A stretch of 64,000 nucleotides of DNA, taken from positions 1-64,000 of the forward strand of contig JAQXVT010000059.1 of NCBI GenBank assembly GCA_029225065.1, given 5' to 3'. Position numbers and translations under genes: made by a program. The notes under the pieces are model-generated. The model searched no databases. It was not told the origin of the DNA and was given only the letters and a program-made list of their open reading frames with translations. The stretch comes from Lachnospiraceae bacterium (GTDB lineage Bacteria; Bacillota; Clostridia; Lachnospirales; Lachnospiraceae). Position 1 is the first letter of the stretch. Every line of letters begins with the position of its first letter. Shown here in pieces: positions 24,122-32,538 of this stretch.

Positions 24122-25765
24122 TTATGACATTTTATTTCCGTACTGGTCATAATTCTCGCCGGTATTCGGGTCGGTCCAGGCCACGTAGGAATCCGGCTGC
24201 GGAAGGCTCTGACTGCTGTCGTCAATGATATCCACCGGACTGTCAGATGTGCCTGTCGTATCCGATGTTCCGTCTGCACTTCCCGTTGACGCATCGCCCG
24301 CATTCTGTCCGGTCGCCGCATCACCAAGGCCGCTCAGATCAGCAGCTGCCGTATCCGAGGAAATATCCGACGTGCCCGAAAAATATCCCTGCACCGTCGC
24401 CGCCTTGTCCGGATAGTATTTCAGAAGCTCCTCATACGCCGCCTTCGCGCTCGCCTGATCGCCGAGCTGCAGATACGCGATTCCCATGTACAAAAGTGCA
24501 TCGGAATACTGGCTGTTGCTGCGCTCCGGATCGGCTTCGATCGCTTTTTTCAGCTGTGCCGCCGCAGATGCATAATCCTTCGCCATGTACGCGGTCGTAC
24601 CGGAATTGTAATACTGGTTGAACAGCGTCGTGCTCACCGCGCCCGCCATGCTTTCATACAGTGTCTTTGCGTTTCCTTCGTATGCGGATGCGTCCAGTGC
24701 TCCCACCGCATTTGCCGCCGAGTTCGAATCGCCGGTGATGTACTGGTTAGCCGCAGCAAGCAGATCGTCATAGCTCTTCGCTTTTGCCACCGCATCGTCG
24801 CGTTCCTTGTTCGCGTCCTCCACCTGCTGCTTATAGCCGTCAATCTCATCCTGCAGATCCTGCGCCCGCGCCGATTCTGTCGCAAGCTTTGTATTTGCAT
24901 CTGTTACCTGACGGTTGGCATCATCATTGACCGCCTGGCGGTTCGCCGGAACGACCAGAAACCAGACAATTGCACCGCCCAGCAGAATACCGAGCACGAT
25001 GTTGATAAACGTCGCAATCGTGGAACTGTCGCGAAACGTTGTCGGCTGAATCACCATTTCCGTTCCGCTCATGTACCGTAAAGTCCCGGAGACCTGTTCT
25101 CCCCTGTCCTTTTCATACTTTTTACTGCGTTTGCTCAGGTTTGTGCTGCGTCCTGTCGCATCCTCGATCTCCTGCAGATAACGCAGGGTCGTGGTGTTTG
25201 TCGTATCGATAGCGGCTGCTTTTTTAAGCAGCTTTCTCGCGCGCTCATACTCCTGACGCTTCATGTAGAGCAGCGCCAGCAGCTGGTATGCCTTGACCAG
25301 CTTCGGATTCTGGCTGATTACCTTTTTCAGCTGGATAATCGCCATATCCTCGTTGTCCTCGCGGCAGTACTGAATGCACTGATTGTACTTGCGGATCGTC
25401 TGGTTGATCGTGTCAAGCCGGTTTTTATTGGACTGCAGGACATTGATATAATTGTCTGCAAGATTATTTTCCGGCTTCAGATTTTTGCTGATGACCCACT
25501 CACACAGCGCCGCTACCGCCTCGCCCGTCTCATAATAGCAAAGGCCAAGCAGGTTGCGCGCATCGATATTTTCCTTATTAAATTTGAGGCTGCGCTTTAA
25601 GCAGACAATCGCGCCCTCCATGTCGCGCACCAGCGCTTTCTCAAGCCCCTCATTGTAGAGCAGATTCGATATCCGGAAGATCCGTTTCTGGATTGTGACG
25701 TCTGCGCCGCATCCAGGGCAGTAATCAATCGCAGCAAGAGGGGTATTACAGTAAATACATCTCAT
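24122..25765 (-). CDS. Zinc-ribbon and TPR-repeat membrane protein
   Basis: A 547-residue single-pass membrane protein. An N-terminal zinc ribbon (MRCIYCNTPLAAIDYCPGCG, residues 1-20) is followed by cytoplasmic tetratricopeptide repeats (about 40-200), one transmembrane helix (about 250-272), a coiled coil (about 275-335), further TPR-like repeats outside (about 375-465, YNSGTTAYMAKDYASAAAQLKKAIEADP) and a Ser/Thr/Gly/Asp-rich tail. TPRs on both membrane faces suggest a scaffold linking cytoplasmic and envelope processes; no function is known to me. Its start overlaps the stop of the 52-codon gene upstream (ATGA). It is in one operon with folC. Confidence 0.85.
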   Translation of the reverse strand: MRCIYCNTPLAAIDYCPGCGADVTIQKRIFRISNLLYNEGLEKALVRDMEGAIVCLKRSLKFNKENIDARNLLGLCYYETGEAVAALCEWVISKNLKPENNLADNYINVLQSNKNRLDTINQTIRKYNQCIQYCREDNEDMAIIQLKKVISQNPKLVKAYQLLALLYMKRQEYERARKLLKKAAAIDTTNTTTLRYLQEIEDATGRSTNLSKRSKKYEKDRGEQVSGTLRYMSGTEMVIQPTTFRDSSTIATFINIVLGILLGGAIVWFLVVPANRQAVNDDANRQVTDANTKLATESARAQDLQDEIDGYKQQVEDANKERDDAVAKAKSYDDLLAAANQYITGDSNSAANAVGALDASAYEGNAKTLYESMAGAVSTTLFNQYYNSGTTAYMAKDYASAAAQLKKAIEADPERSNSQYSDALLYMGIAYLQLGDQASAKAAYEELLKYYPDKAATVQGYFSGTSDISSDTAAADLSGLGDAATGQNAGDASTGSADGTSDTTGTSDSPVDIIDDSSQSLPQPDSYVAWTDPNTGENYDQYGNKMS

Positions 25766-25920
25766 GAATTCCCCTGCTTTCTGTTCTTCTTCTCTTCCTT
25801 CATCATTTCCTTCAGAATGTCCGTCATATCCGTGAGATCACGGCTGTAGATCGCATCCTCTGCCTCGTTGACATCCATACTCGGATGGTATTTCTTCAGT
25901 TCCTCTTCGTAATTAATCAT
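25762..25920 (-). CDS. Small 52-aa protein between folC and the TPR gene
   Basis: A short but convincing gene. It starts with ATG 25920, preceded by AAGGAG at good spacing 9 bases after the folC stop, and its TGA overlaps the ATG of the TPR gene. The product (MINYEEELKKYHPSMDVNEA..., ending KKEEKKNRKQGNS-like basic residues) is highly charged with an acidic N-terminal half and a Lys-rich C-terminus, no membrane segment. The tight coupling suggests it works with, or regulates translation of, the TPR protein. Family unknown to me. Confidence 0.75.
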   Translation of the reverse strand: MINYEEELKKYHPSMDVNEAEDAIYSRDLTDMTDILKEMMKEEKKNRKQGNS

Positions 25921-25929
25921 TCTTTCTCC

Positions 25930-27240
25930 TTATTTTTCGCTTCTCTTTTTCAGGATCGCCTTGATGTCTCCAACAAGGTACAGCGATCCGGCACAAAACA
26001 GCATTCCCTCTCCCCGTTTTGCAAGCGCGGTCTCAAAGGCCTGCTCCACATCCGGCTCCACGATGATCTCGGCATCCGTATATTTGCGGAATACACCGCC
26101 GAGCACCTCCGCCGGTACAACCCTTGCGCCGTCGATCTGCGTCACAACAATCGACGTGGCATGCACGCTCTCGCAGATCTCTGCAATCATTTTCTCATAT
26201 TCCTTCTCTACCACCGCCGAAAACAGCAGCGATACCGACATGCGCTCCTGCACGCTGACGACCGTACGGATAAATTCCCTGATTCCATCCGCATTGTGCG
26301 CGCCGTCCAGTACGACGCCCGGAAGCACGGTTTCCATCCGGCCCTGCCATCTCGTCGCCGAAATGCCTGCTGCAATCTCCTCATCACTGACCGCTCTGTT
26401 TTTATCGATCACATGCATCGCCGTCACAGCAAGCGAACTGTTTACAATCTGATACTCGGCCAGATACGGCACCGTAATGCGCATTTTGTGAGGATCTTCC
26501 CCATCATACCTGCAATCCAGCAGAAAATCAATGCTTTTGTCCGTCTTATCCAGAATTTCACACTGATCCCCATAGTACGGATAAACCGGTGCGTGCTTCT
26601 CCTTTGCGGTTTGCAGAATCACCTCCGCAGACTCCGGATTGCGCGCATCAAAGATAACCGGAACGCCCTCTTTGATGATGCCCGCCTTTTCCGCCGCGAT
26701 TTTTGCCACCGTGTCGCCAAGATATTCCATATGGTCGAGGCTGATCGTCGTCAGCACCACCGCAATCGGATGCTCCACAAGGTTTGTCGCATCGAGCCGT
26801 CCGCCAAGTCCGGTCTCCATAACAAGATATTCCACCTTTTCCTCCGCGAAAATCAGAAGACCGGCTGCAAACAGCAGCTCAAAATACGCCGGATGCGCAT
26901 AACCATCCTCTATCATCGCGTCGACTTCTGCCTTTACCCGGGTAAACGCACGCGCGAATACCTCATGGGAAACGTTTTCGCCGTTGATCTGAAAACGCTC
27001 CGTGATCTCTACAAGATGCGGTGAGGTAAACAGTCCGGTGCGCTTTCCTGCCCTTGTCAAAATAGAGGAAAGAAATGCGCAGACGGAACCTTTTCCGTTT
27101 GTCCCGGCCACATGGATGACTTTCATCGCCCGCTCCGGATGACCGATCCGGCGAATCAGCTCCCGTGTATTTTCCGGTTTGTTTTTCTTGGTAAACTTCG
27201 GTACTTCTTCTATGTAATTTACTGCTTCTGTATAGTTCAT
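25930..27240 (-). CDS. folC: Folylpolyglutamate synthase / dihydrofolate synthase
   Basis: Mur-ligase-family enzyme of 436 residues that adds glutamate to dihydropteroate and to tetrahydrofolates. The ATP loop HVAGTNGKGSVCAFL (about residues 43-57), the TGLFTSPHLVEITERFQING segment, the omega-loop METGLGGRLDATN and the C-terminal VVLDGAHNADGIREF are all present. It lies first in an operon with the 52-codon gene and the TPR protein, and has its own extended -10 promoter. Length and motifs are standard. Confidence 0.95.
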   Translation of the reverse strand: MNYTEAVNYIEEVPKFTKKNKPENTRELIRRIGHPERAMKVIHVAGTNGKGSVCAFLSSILTRAGKRTGLFTSPHLVEITERFQINGENVSHEVFARAFTRVKAEVDAMIEDGYAHPAYFELLFAAGLLIFAEEKVEYLVMETGLGGRLDATNLVEHPIAVVLTTISLDHMEYLGDTVAKIAAEKAGIIKEGVPVIFDARNPESAEVILQTAKEKHAPVYPYYGDQCEILDKTDKSIDFLLDCRYDGEDPHKMRITVPYLAEYQIVNSSLAVTAMHVIDKNRAVSDEEIAAGISATRWQGRMETVLPGVVLDGAHNADGIREFIRTVVSVQERMSVSLLFSAVVEKEYEKMIAEICESVHATSIVVTQIDGARVVPAEVLGGVFRKYTDAEIIVEPDVEQAFETALAKRGEGMLFCAGSLYLVGDIKAILKKRSEK

Positions 27241-27329
27241 GATCGTCTCTCTTTTCTGTATCTATAATCAAAATTTTTCTTTTGTGACTCATCGTTTCCT
27301 TCCAGATTCGGGTAAGCATCACGTTATCC

Positions 27330-27357
27330 ATGATACCACAGCCGCCCCTGTTTTCAA
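27330..27357 (-). promoter_or_regulatory. Promoter of folC
   Basis: -35 TTGAAA (27352-27357), 16-base spacer and extended -10 TGGTATCAT (27330-27338) on the minus strand. The 364-base gap 27241-27604 holds this promoter and the divergent one at 27480-27508; I see no gene there. Confidence 0.6.
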
Positions 27358-27479
27358 GATTTATTTTTCGCAAAAATGGACGCCTCCTGACAGAAAAACG
27401 CTTGTTTTTCAGCTTTTTCCTATTTTTGACACTACTCATTAACAAAACCTTAATTTTACCCGTGTTTCTTCTCTTTTTC

Positions 27480-27508
27480 TGGACACCGAAAAATAACCGT
27501 GATATAAT
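27480..27508 (+). promoter_or_regulatory. Promoter of the LppX-like gene
   Basis: -35 TGGACA (27480-27485), 17-base spacer, -10 TATAAT (27503-27508). Confidence 0.7.
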
Positions 27509-27604
27509 ATCTGTAATTCAGGGTTTTTTTGCAATTCTTGCAGATAAATCCATCATCACGTTTGGCACTTCTGTCAAATCAACCACAGAAAGGAATTTGG
27601 GATT

Positions 27605-28600
27605 ATGAAAAAGAAATTAGTTCTTGGGCTCGCAGTTCTTGGTACAGCTTCCATGCTGTGCGGTTTCGACAATACCCAGACCGCAGAGGATGTGCTTTCA
27701 AAAACACAGGAGGCCTCAAAGGATGTTGCCGGCATGACAATGAACATGTCTATGAACCTGGACGGCGCAATTAATATTGGAGACGGTACCACAACCTCCA
27801 CCCTTGAGGCAAAGGTGAATGGAAACCTTGATATCGCTACAAATCTTGACCCGTTTGCTATGAAAATGGAAGGTGACGTAACAGTATCTGCCATTGGTAC
27901 AAACGAGCAGGTTACTCTGAAATCCTACAGTGTTACAAACGATGAGGGAGCACTTGATACCTACACCTACTCCGAGGATTCTTCTACCGGCGAGAGTGGA
28001 TGGACTCATACAACCGACTCCAGCATCGATTACAAACAGCTGATAGAGATGTCCAATTCCTTCAGCGTATCTGATTACGCTGACTGGGGCATGACCTTTG
28101 AGCTTGCTCCGGAAGCAGCAGAGGTCGATGGTAAAGAGTGCTATCTGCTTACTGCAGTGATCGATAAGAATGCACTGAACACCATGATCAATAAGGTATC
28201 TGAGCTTTCCGGTGAAGATCTTTCCTCCGATGAGGATGTCTCCAATGCACTTGCTTATCTTGACGGCATCTCTCTGAAGGTTCAGTATTATGTAGATACT
28301 ACAACTTATCTTCCGGTAAGCCTTCACATGGATCTCAATGACAGTGATCTGACAAACTTAAATGCTCTGCTTGCAGGTGCTCTTGCAGCTGAGGATGGTT
28401 CTACCGCAGAGCTTGTACTCAATGACGCATCCATCGATGCATCCTGTGTATATGGTGATGCAGTAGAGATCACGGTTCCGGATGAGGCCCTTCAGGCAGC
28501 ACAGGACGTTGAAAACCCGGTTGATTCTATCGAAGATGCAGTTGGTGAAATCGCAGGCGAAGCTGAATCTGAAGCTGCAAGTGAAGCAGCCATCGGCTAA
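27605..28600 (+). CDS. Secreted LppX/LolA-like (DUF6612-type) protein
   Basis: An exported protein of 331 residues. The N-terminal hydrophobic segment ends in SMLCGFD; the Cys could be a lipid anchor but the -1 Leu departs from the usual lipobox, so anchoring is uncertain. The body is a beta-rich LolA/LppX-like fold with repeated strand patterns (MKMEGDVTVSAIGTNEQVTLKSYSV, VQYYVDTTTYLPVSLHMDL), as in clostridial DUF6612 proteins. Function is unknown; related folds carry hydrophobic ligands. It ends in an Ala/Glu-rich tail. Codon use (many Ala/Thr, few rare codons) fits high expression. Monocistronic, with promoter and terminator. Confidence 0.8.
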   Translation: MKKKLVLGLAVLGTASMLCGFDNTQTAEDVLSKTQEASKDVAGMTMNMSMNLDGAINIGDGTTTSTLEAKVNGNLDIATNLDPFAMKMEGDVTVSAIGTNEQVTLKSYSVTNDEGALDTYTYSEDSSTGESGWTHTTDSSIDYKQLIEMSNSFSVSDYADWGMTFELAPEAAEVDGKECYLLTAVIDKNALNTMINKVSELSGEDLSSDEDVSNALAYLDGISLKVQYYVDTTTYLPVSLHMDLNDSDLTNLNALLAGALAAEDGSTAELVLNDASIDASCVYGDAVEITVPDEALQAAQDVENPVDSIEDAVGEIAGEAESEAASEAAIG

Positions 28601-28650
28601 GTTTTGATTGAGCAGCTGTCGGCCGGCAGATTGCAAATACTCACTTTAAA

Positions 28651-28690
28651 CAAAGAAAACGCGCGGGAATCGCGCGTTTTCTTTGTTTTT
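28651..28690 (+). terminator. Strong intrinsic terminator
   Basis: CAAAGAAAACGCGCG and CGCGCGTTTTCTTTG form a 15-bp perfect stem with a tetra/pentaloop, followed by TTTTT. Confidence 0.9.
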
Positions 28691-28829
28691 CAGATATACT
28701 GCTGTATAAAATGGGCATCCGCTGCAGCTTCGTTTTTATACATCATCAAATAGCCGCCTCACCGTTTATTGATCTTTACAGGAAGTTTACTCAATTTGGC
28801 TAAATGAATATCAGACAGGAGGGATTCAA

Positions 28830-30068
28830 TTGGGCGCCGTACTGCTTTCTCCACTTTATTTACTGCTGAACATTTATCTCATCAGCCGGATGCTGCTGTG
28901 GTTCCGCACGCTGCATTCGTTTCTCGGAAGTCTATGGTTCGTGATTCCGTTTATTATCTGTTATATTCTGCTCGCGCTTACCCCGCTTGCGGCTGCATTT
29001 GCTCCCGGCAAAATACGGGGAAAAATGCGAATCCTGAGCAATTACTGGCTTGGCACACTGATGTACCTGCTGATCTTTCTGCTGCTCGCAGATCTTCTGC
29101 GCATCTTTTACTGCCTCGCCACACATCAGGCACTTTTTTCCGCGATCGATGCAAATTCTCTGCGTATCACCGGAGGCATCATTTTTGCTGCCGTCCTTTT
29201 AGTCTCCGTCTACGGAATCTGCCACGCCTCACATATCAAAAAAACCTCCTATGAGGTCTCTATTGCAAAAAGTGCTCCCATTTCAAAGCTGAAAATCGCA
29301 CTCGTGGCTGACCTGCACCTTGGCGGAAGCATTGGTCTGAAACAGATGCAGCGAATGAAGGACGTGATCGACACGATCCGGCCCGATCTGGTCGTCTTTG
29401 CCGGCGACATTTTCGACAACGATTTCGATGCAATCCAGAATCCGGAGGAAATCGCCACGCTGCTCGCCTCAATCGACAGTACCTACGGAAGCTTTGCCTG
29501 CTGGGGCAATCACGACATCGATGAGCTGATCCTCGCCGGATTCACTTTTGATTCCGGAAGCGATGCAATCCGAAGCGATCCGCGCATGGATCAGTTTCTG
29601 AAGGACTCCGGCATCACGCTGCTTCAGGATGAAACGCTCCTGATTGACCATGCCTTCTATCTGATTGGACGGCTTGACGCCTCCTGCAAAAAGAAAAGCG
29701 GCATCATCCGCCGCTCTGCAAAGGAACTGATTGCTGCACTGCACCCTGAGCGCCCGGTCATCGTCATTGACCATCAGCCATCTGATCTGGAAGCGCTCGC
29801 GGCGGCCCGTGCCGACCTTGTACTTTCCGGCCACACACACGACGGACAGCTCTTTCCCGGCAATCTGACCACGCGCATTGGCTGGAAAAATTCCTGCGGT
29901 ATGATCCGCATTCAGGACATGACCAGCATCGTTACCTCCGGAGTCGGTGTCTGGGGCCCTGCCATGCGCATCGGCACTGACAGCGAGGTCGCTGAAATTA
30001 CCGTACGCTTTGACGCACCGCATGGGCTGCTTTCACAAGAAGAGACGCCGCGGTCGACACGAGGATAA
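28830..30068 (+). CDS. Membrane-anchored metallophosphoesterase
   Basis: Calcineurin-like phosphoesterase of 412 residues. Four N-terminal membrane helices (about residues 5-25, 35-58, 72-98, 112-135) precede a catalytic domain with the five metal motifs: ADLHLGG, GDIFDNDFD, GNHDID, VIDHQP and SGHTHDGQ. This YaeI/YkuE-type arrangement places the catalytic site on the cell surface in many homologues. The start codon is TTG at 28830, supported by AGGAGG 8 bases upstream, with no nearby ATG. The 3' end overlaps the convergent ThrE-type gene by 71 bases. Substrate unknown. Confidence 0.87.
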   Translation: MGAVLLSPLYLLLNIYLISRMLLWFRTLHSFLGSLWFVIPFIICYILLALTPLAAAFAPGKIRGKMRILSNYWLGTLMYLLIFLLLADLLRIFYCLATHQALFSAIDANSLRITGGIIFAAVLLVSVYGICHASHIKKTSYEVSIAKSAPISKLKIALVADLHLGGSIGLKQMQRMKDVIDTIRPDLVVFAGDIFDNDFDAIQNPEEIATLLASIDSTYGSFACWGNHDIDELILAGFTFDSGSDAIRSDPRMDQFLKDSGITLLQDETLLIDHAFYLIGRLDASCKKKSGIIRRSAKELIAALHPERPVIVIDHQPSDLEALAAARADLVLSGHTHDGQLFPGNLTTRIGWKNSCGMIRIQDMTSIVTSGVGVWGPAMRIGTDSEVAEITVRFDAPHGLLSQEETPRSTRG

Positions 30069-30453
30069 CACCAGCCGCAATCACAAATACCTCCTGTGCA
30101 AGCCATACCAGCGGATCGATCGAGGCACGCACGCCTTTTGTCATGATTGAGACCATCATGCGGTACAGATCACCGCCTGGAATCAGCGGAACCAGCAGTG
30201 GTACTTCCAGCACAATCACCGGCGTTTTACGGCGGCGCGCTTCGATCTCTGCGATTGCCGCTGCCACGATCACCGCCCATAAAAGTCCATTTAAGGATGA
30301 ACCGCTGTTTTTTCCCAGCAAAAAAATAAACCAGGACAGTGCTCCTCCGCAGCCTATCAGAATCAGCTTTTTTCCGTGCAGCTGAAACATCATCGAAAAT
30401 CCGACTGAACCAAGGCCCGCAGCAATGATTTCTGTAATTTCCTGAAATGTCAT
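29998..30453 (-). CDS. Threonine/serine exporter family protein, small subunit (ThrE_2/DUF3815)
   Basis: Membrane protein of 151 residues with four to five hydrophobic segments, matching the C-terminal half of the ThrE threonine/serine exporter. Typical segments are GFSMMFQLHGKKL and LLVPLIPGGDLYRMM. Together with the 253-residue partner upstream it forms a split ThrE carrier. The start is ATG 30453 with GGGAGG upstream. Its 3' 71 bases overlap the convergent phosphoesterase gene. Specificity is not predictable; homologues are named from Corynebacterium ThrE. Confidence 0.85.
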   Translation of the reverse strand: MTFQEITEIIAAGLGSVGFSMMFQLHGKKLILIGCGGALSWFIFLLGKNSGSSLNGLLWAVIVAAAIAEIEARRRKTPVIVLEVPLLVPLIPGGDLYRMMVSIMTKGVRASIDPLVWLAQEVFVIAAGVILVSTAASLLVKAAHAVRQSVR

Positions 30454-30470
30454 ATGTGTCCCTCCCCAAT

Positions 30471-30508
30471 CAGGCGAATATTTGCAATCCGTCTCGCTTC
30501 CTGCAAAC
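30471..30508 (+). repeat. Dispersed palindromic repeat inside the thrE-like operon
   Basis: GGCGAATATTTGCAATCCGT then CTCGCTTCCTGCAAACAG. It fills the 78-base gap between the two exporter subunits, opposite in orientation to the genes. Confidence 0.6.
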
Positions 30509-30531
30509 AGACGGCAACTCATAAACTCTGT

Positions 30532-31293
30532 TTATGAGATACTGCCCAGCATCGCCAGCGCCCCTACAAAGCCAGCTGCAAGTGCAATCGTACGCAGCAG
30601 CGATTCACTCATCCGCAGCATGCCTGACATCGTATCTCCGTTTAACATATCCCGAATTGCATTCGTAAATGGAATTCCCGGGATTACAAGCATAATATTT
30701 CCCATCAGTGCCGGTTCGATCGCATAATCAATCCCATATTTTCTGGTCACGCCGAGAAACAATCCGCCGAGTACCGCTGCCAATGCATAGCGCACAATCG
30801 CATTCGTCACCGGTCCTTCCAGCAGCTGCAGCAAAAGGCAAAGTCCCATTCCCGTCGCACCGCCGAAAAATGCTTCCGCTGCCCCACCGCCAAAAAATAC
30901 AGAAAACACAGCTGCTACCGCTCCATACAGCAGTGCCATCTTCCAACCCGAAAGCTCCGGTGAAGTTCGAATTGCATCAATGCGCCGTTCCAGCTCATGA
31001 AGCGGCATAGGCGATGTGCACACATCCCGCGCCAATTGATTCATCTCATGCACACGTTCCAGATTCATGTCATAGCCCGACACACGTCTCGTCTGAGTCA
31101 GGATTTCTCCCTCTTTTGTATATACTGTCACCACGATCGACGATGTAATCGTGAAAACATCTGCACGAAGAAACCCGTATGCATGAAACATACGGGTCAT
31201 CGTGTCCTCTACACGGCTGATCTCGCCGCCTGATTTCAAAATAAGTTCGCCCGCATCCAGAATACACCGGATGCACTGCATCTGTTCTTCCAT
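30532..31293 (-). CDS. Threonine/serine exporter family protein, large subunit (ThrE_1/DUF1212)
   Basis: Protein of 253 residues. A soluble N-terminal part (about 1-110) with the family motif GGEISRVEDTMTRMFHAYG is followed by about five membrane segments (WKMALLYGAVAAVFSVFFGGGAAEAFFGG onward, and IPGIPFTNAIRDMLNGD). It is the N-terminal half of a split ThrE-type exporter. Start ATG 31293 with AAGGGG upstream; the 26 extra codons in the open frame lack support. Gene pair arrangement large-then-small is standard. Confidence 0.87.
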   Translation of the reverse strand: MEEQMQCIRCILDAGELILKSGGEISRVEDTMTRMFHAYGFLRADVFTITSSIVVTVYTKEGEILTQTRRVSGYDMNLERVHEMNQLARDVCTSPMPLHELERRIDAIRTSPELSGWKMALLYGAVAAVFSVFFGGGAAEAFFGGATGMGLCLLLQLLEGPVTNAIVRYALAAVLGGLFLGVTRKYGIDYAIEPALMGNIMLVIPGIPFTNAIRDMLNGDTMSGMLRMSESLLRTIALAAGFVGALAMLGSIS

Positions 31294-31507
31294 AGGACGA
31301 TCGTACCCCTTGCTGTTTTTCCCGGCAGTTCTTCTTTCACCGCCGATATTCCTGCTCATTTTGCATTTCACACAGCTTCTTTTTTATCACACTTCTTTCT
31401 TCAGTGCAAGTCCGTCCGCTGTTCTCCTTTTGCATTCCTCTCCGGCCTTCCCCTTATTCTCATCTATCCGGATCCTTTTATTTCTTTCGATATCGCTTTT
31501 CGCAGCC

Positions 31508-32404
31508 TCATGAGAGTGTCATCTTATGATATTCCATTCTCACCTGCTGCGGCGTCCTGCCGTAATTCTTTTTAAATTCCCGCAGAAACACCTTATAATT
31601 ACGGATTCCATGTCGGTCCAGCAGAAGTGTAATTTTATCCTCCCCGGCCAGATCCTCATAAAAATGTGTCATGCGCACCTGTCCGAGATATCTTAGAAAC
31701 GTCTGACCGGTATATCTTTTAAACAGTCGGCAGAAATGTTCCGGCGTTACAGAGAGAAAAGCGGCTCCGTCTGAGAGTGTCAGCGGCTCCTGGTAATGAT
31801 CCCGAATGTATTCCATCGTCTGCTTAATCCGCTCCAGATCACGTGCATTTTCTCCAAAGTATCCGGAAAGCTTCTCCTCCCGCGCCTCTGTGTCCAGCAG
31901 ATAAAGCAGCCGGAAGACCTCTGAAAGCAGCAGAAGCTGATCGCCCTGCCCTTTTCTCTCCTGCAGCAAACGCATCGACTGAAAAATACCATCAATGCGG
32001 CCACTCAGGCTGCATGGCTCATCGGAATGTGCGATATACTCCCGAAAACGCAGGGTCTTCCACTCCGGTGTAATACGTTTTAAATGCACCGGCGGAATTT
32101 GAAGCAGACAGTATCGTGTACCGCGGTGCGTATGGGTATAATGGATTTCACTCGTATTTGCCAGAAAAAGATCTCCTTGCGTAAGCTCATACGCACTGTC
32201 CTGACTGTAGGCAGTCATCTCACCTTCCAGCACGTAGACCAGCTCCAGATGCTCATGCCAGTGCGCCAGAAGCATTTTTTCCTCCCCTGTGTAGCATGCA
32301 AAATAAAGCTGAGTGCGCGCATCCTCAAAAATAATCTCGTGTTCCAGATTTTCCTGTCCGCTCAAATCAAAATCACCCCTTTTTTGCTGAAATAATTCTA
32401 ACAA
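31508..32404 (-). CDS. AraC family transcriptional regulator
   Basis: Regulator of 298 residues with an N-terminal cupin domain (LLAHWHEHLELVYVLEGEMTAYSQD, about 45-70) that would bind a sugar, and a C-terminal pair of helix-turn-helix motifs (TLSDGAAFLSVTPEHFCRLFKRYTGQTFLRYL and the last 50 residues). The second HTH is slightly degenerate (ITLLLDRHGIRNYKVFLREFKKNYGRTP). It is transcribed divergently from the GH3 glucosidase gene and probably activates it on a plant-derived sugar. The start is TTG 32404, with AGGGG 5 bases upstream. Confidence 0.87.
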   Translation of the reverse strand: MLELFQQKRGDFDLSGQENLEHEIIFEDARTQLYFACYTGEEKMLLAHWHEHLELVYVLEGEMTAYSQDSAYELTQGDLFLANTSEIHYTHTHRGTRYCLLQIPPVHLKRITPEWKTLRFREYIAHSDEPCSLSGRIDGIFQSMRLLQERKGQGDQLLLLSEVFRLLYLLDTEAREEKLSGYFGENARDLERIKQTMEYIRDHYQEPLTLSDGAAFLSVTPEHFCRLFKRYTGQTFLRYLGQVRMTHFYEDLAGEDKITLLLDRHGIRNYKVFLREFKKNYGRTPQQVRMEYHKMTLS

Positions 32405-32538
32405 ACTGTCCCCTAAATATCAATATCAACCTATTAAGAAAGCAAGAAAGCATCTTTTAAACTATTTCCTTTTCCCGTAGACTGTAAGCACACAAACCAA
32501 CGTATCTACAGCAAAAACAGTATTTGAGGAGGTCTCTT

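Noticed and set aside
25885-27024. 379-residue open frame on the plus strand
   Set aside because: Antisense shadow of folC.
26963-27445. Upstream ORF overlapping the folC start (starting MSHKRKILIID)
   Set aside because: Has a fair SD (GGAAGG) but runs out of frame through the conserved folC N-terminus with no recognisable fold; probably chance.
28708-28740. Possible further copy of the palindromic repeat
   Set aside because: Only a few matching bases; not counted.
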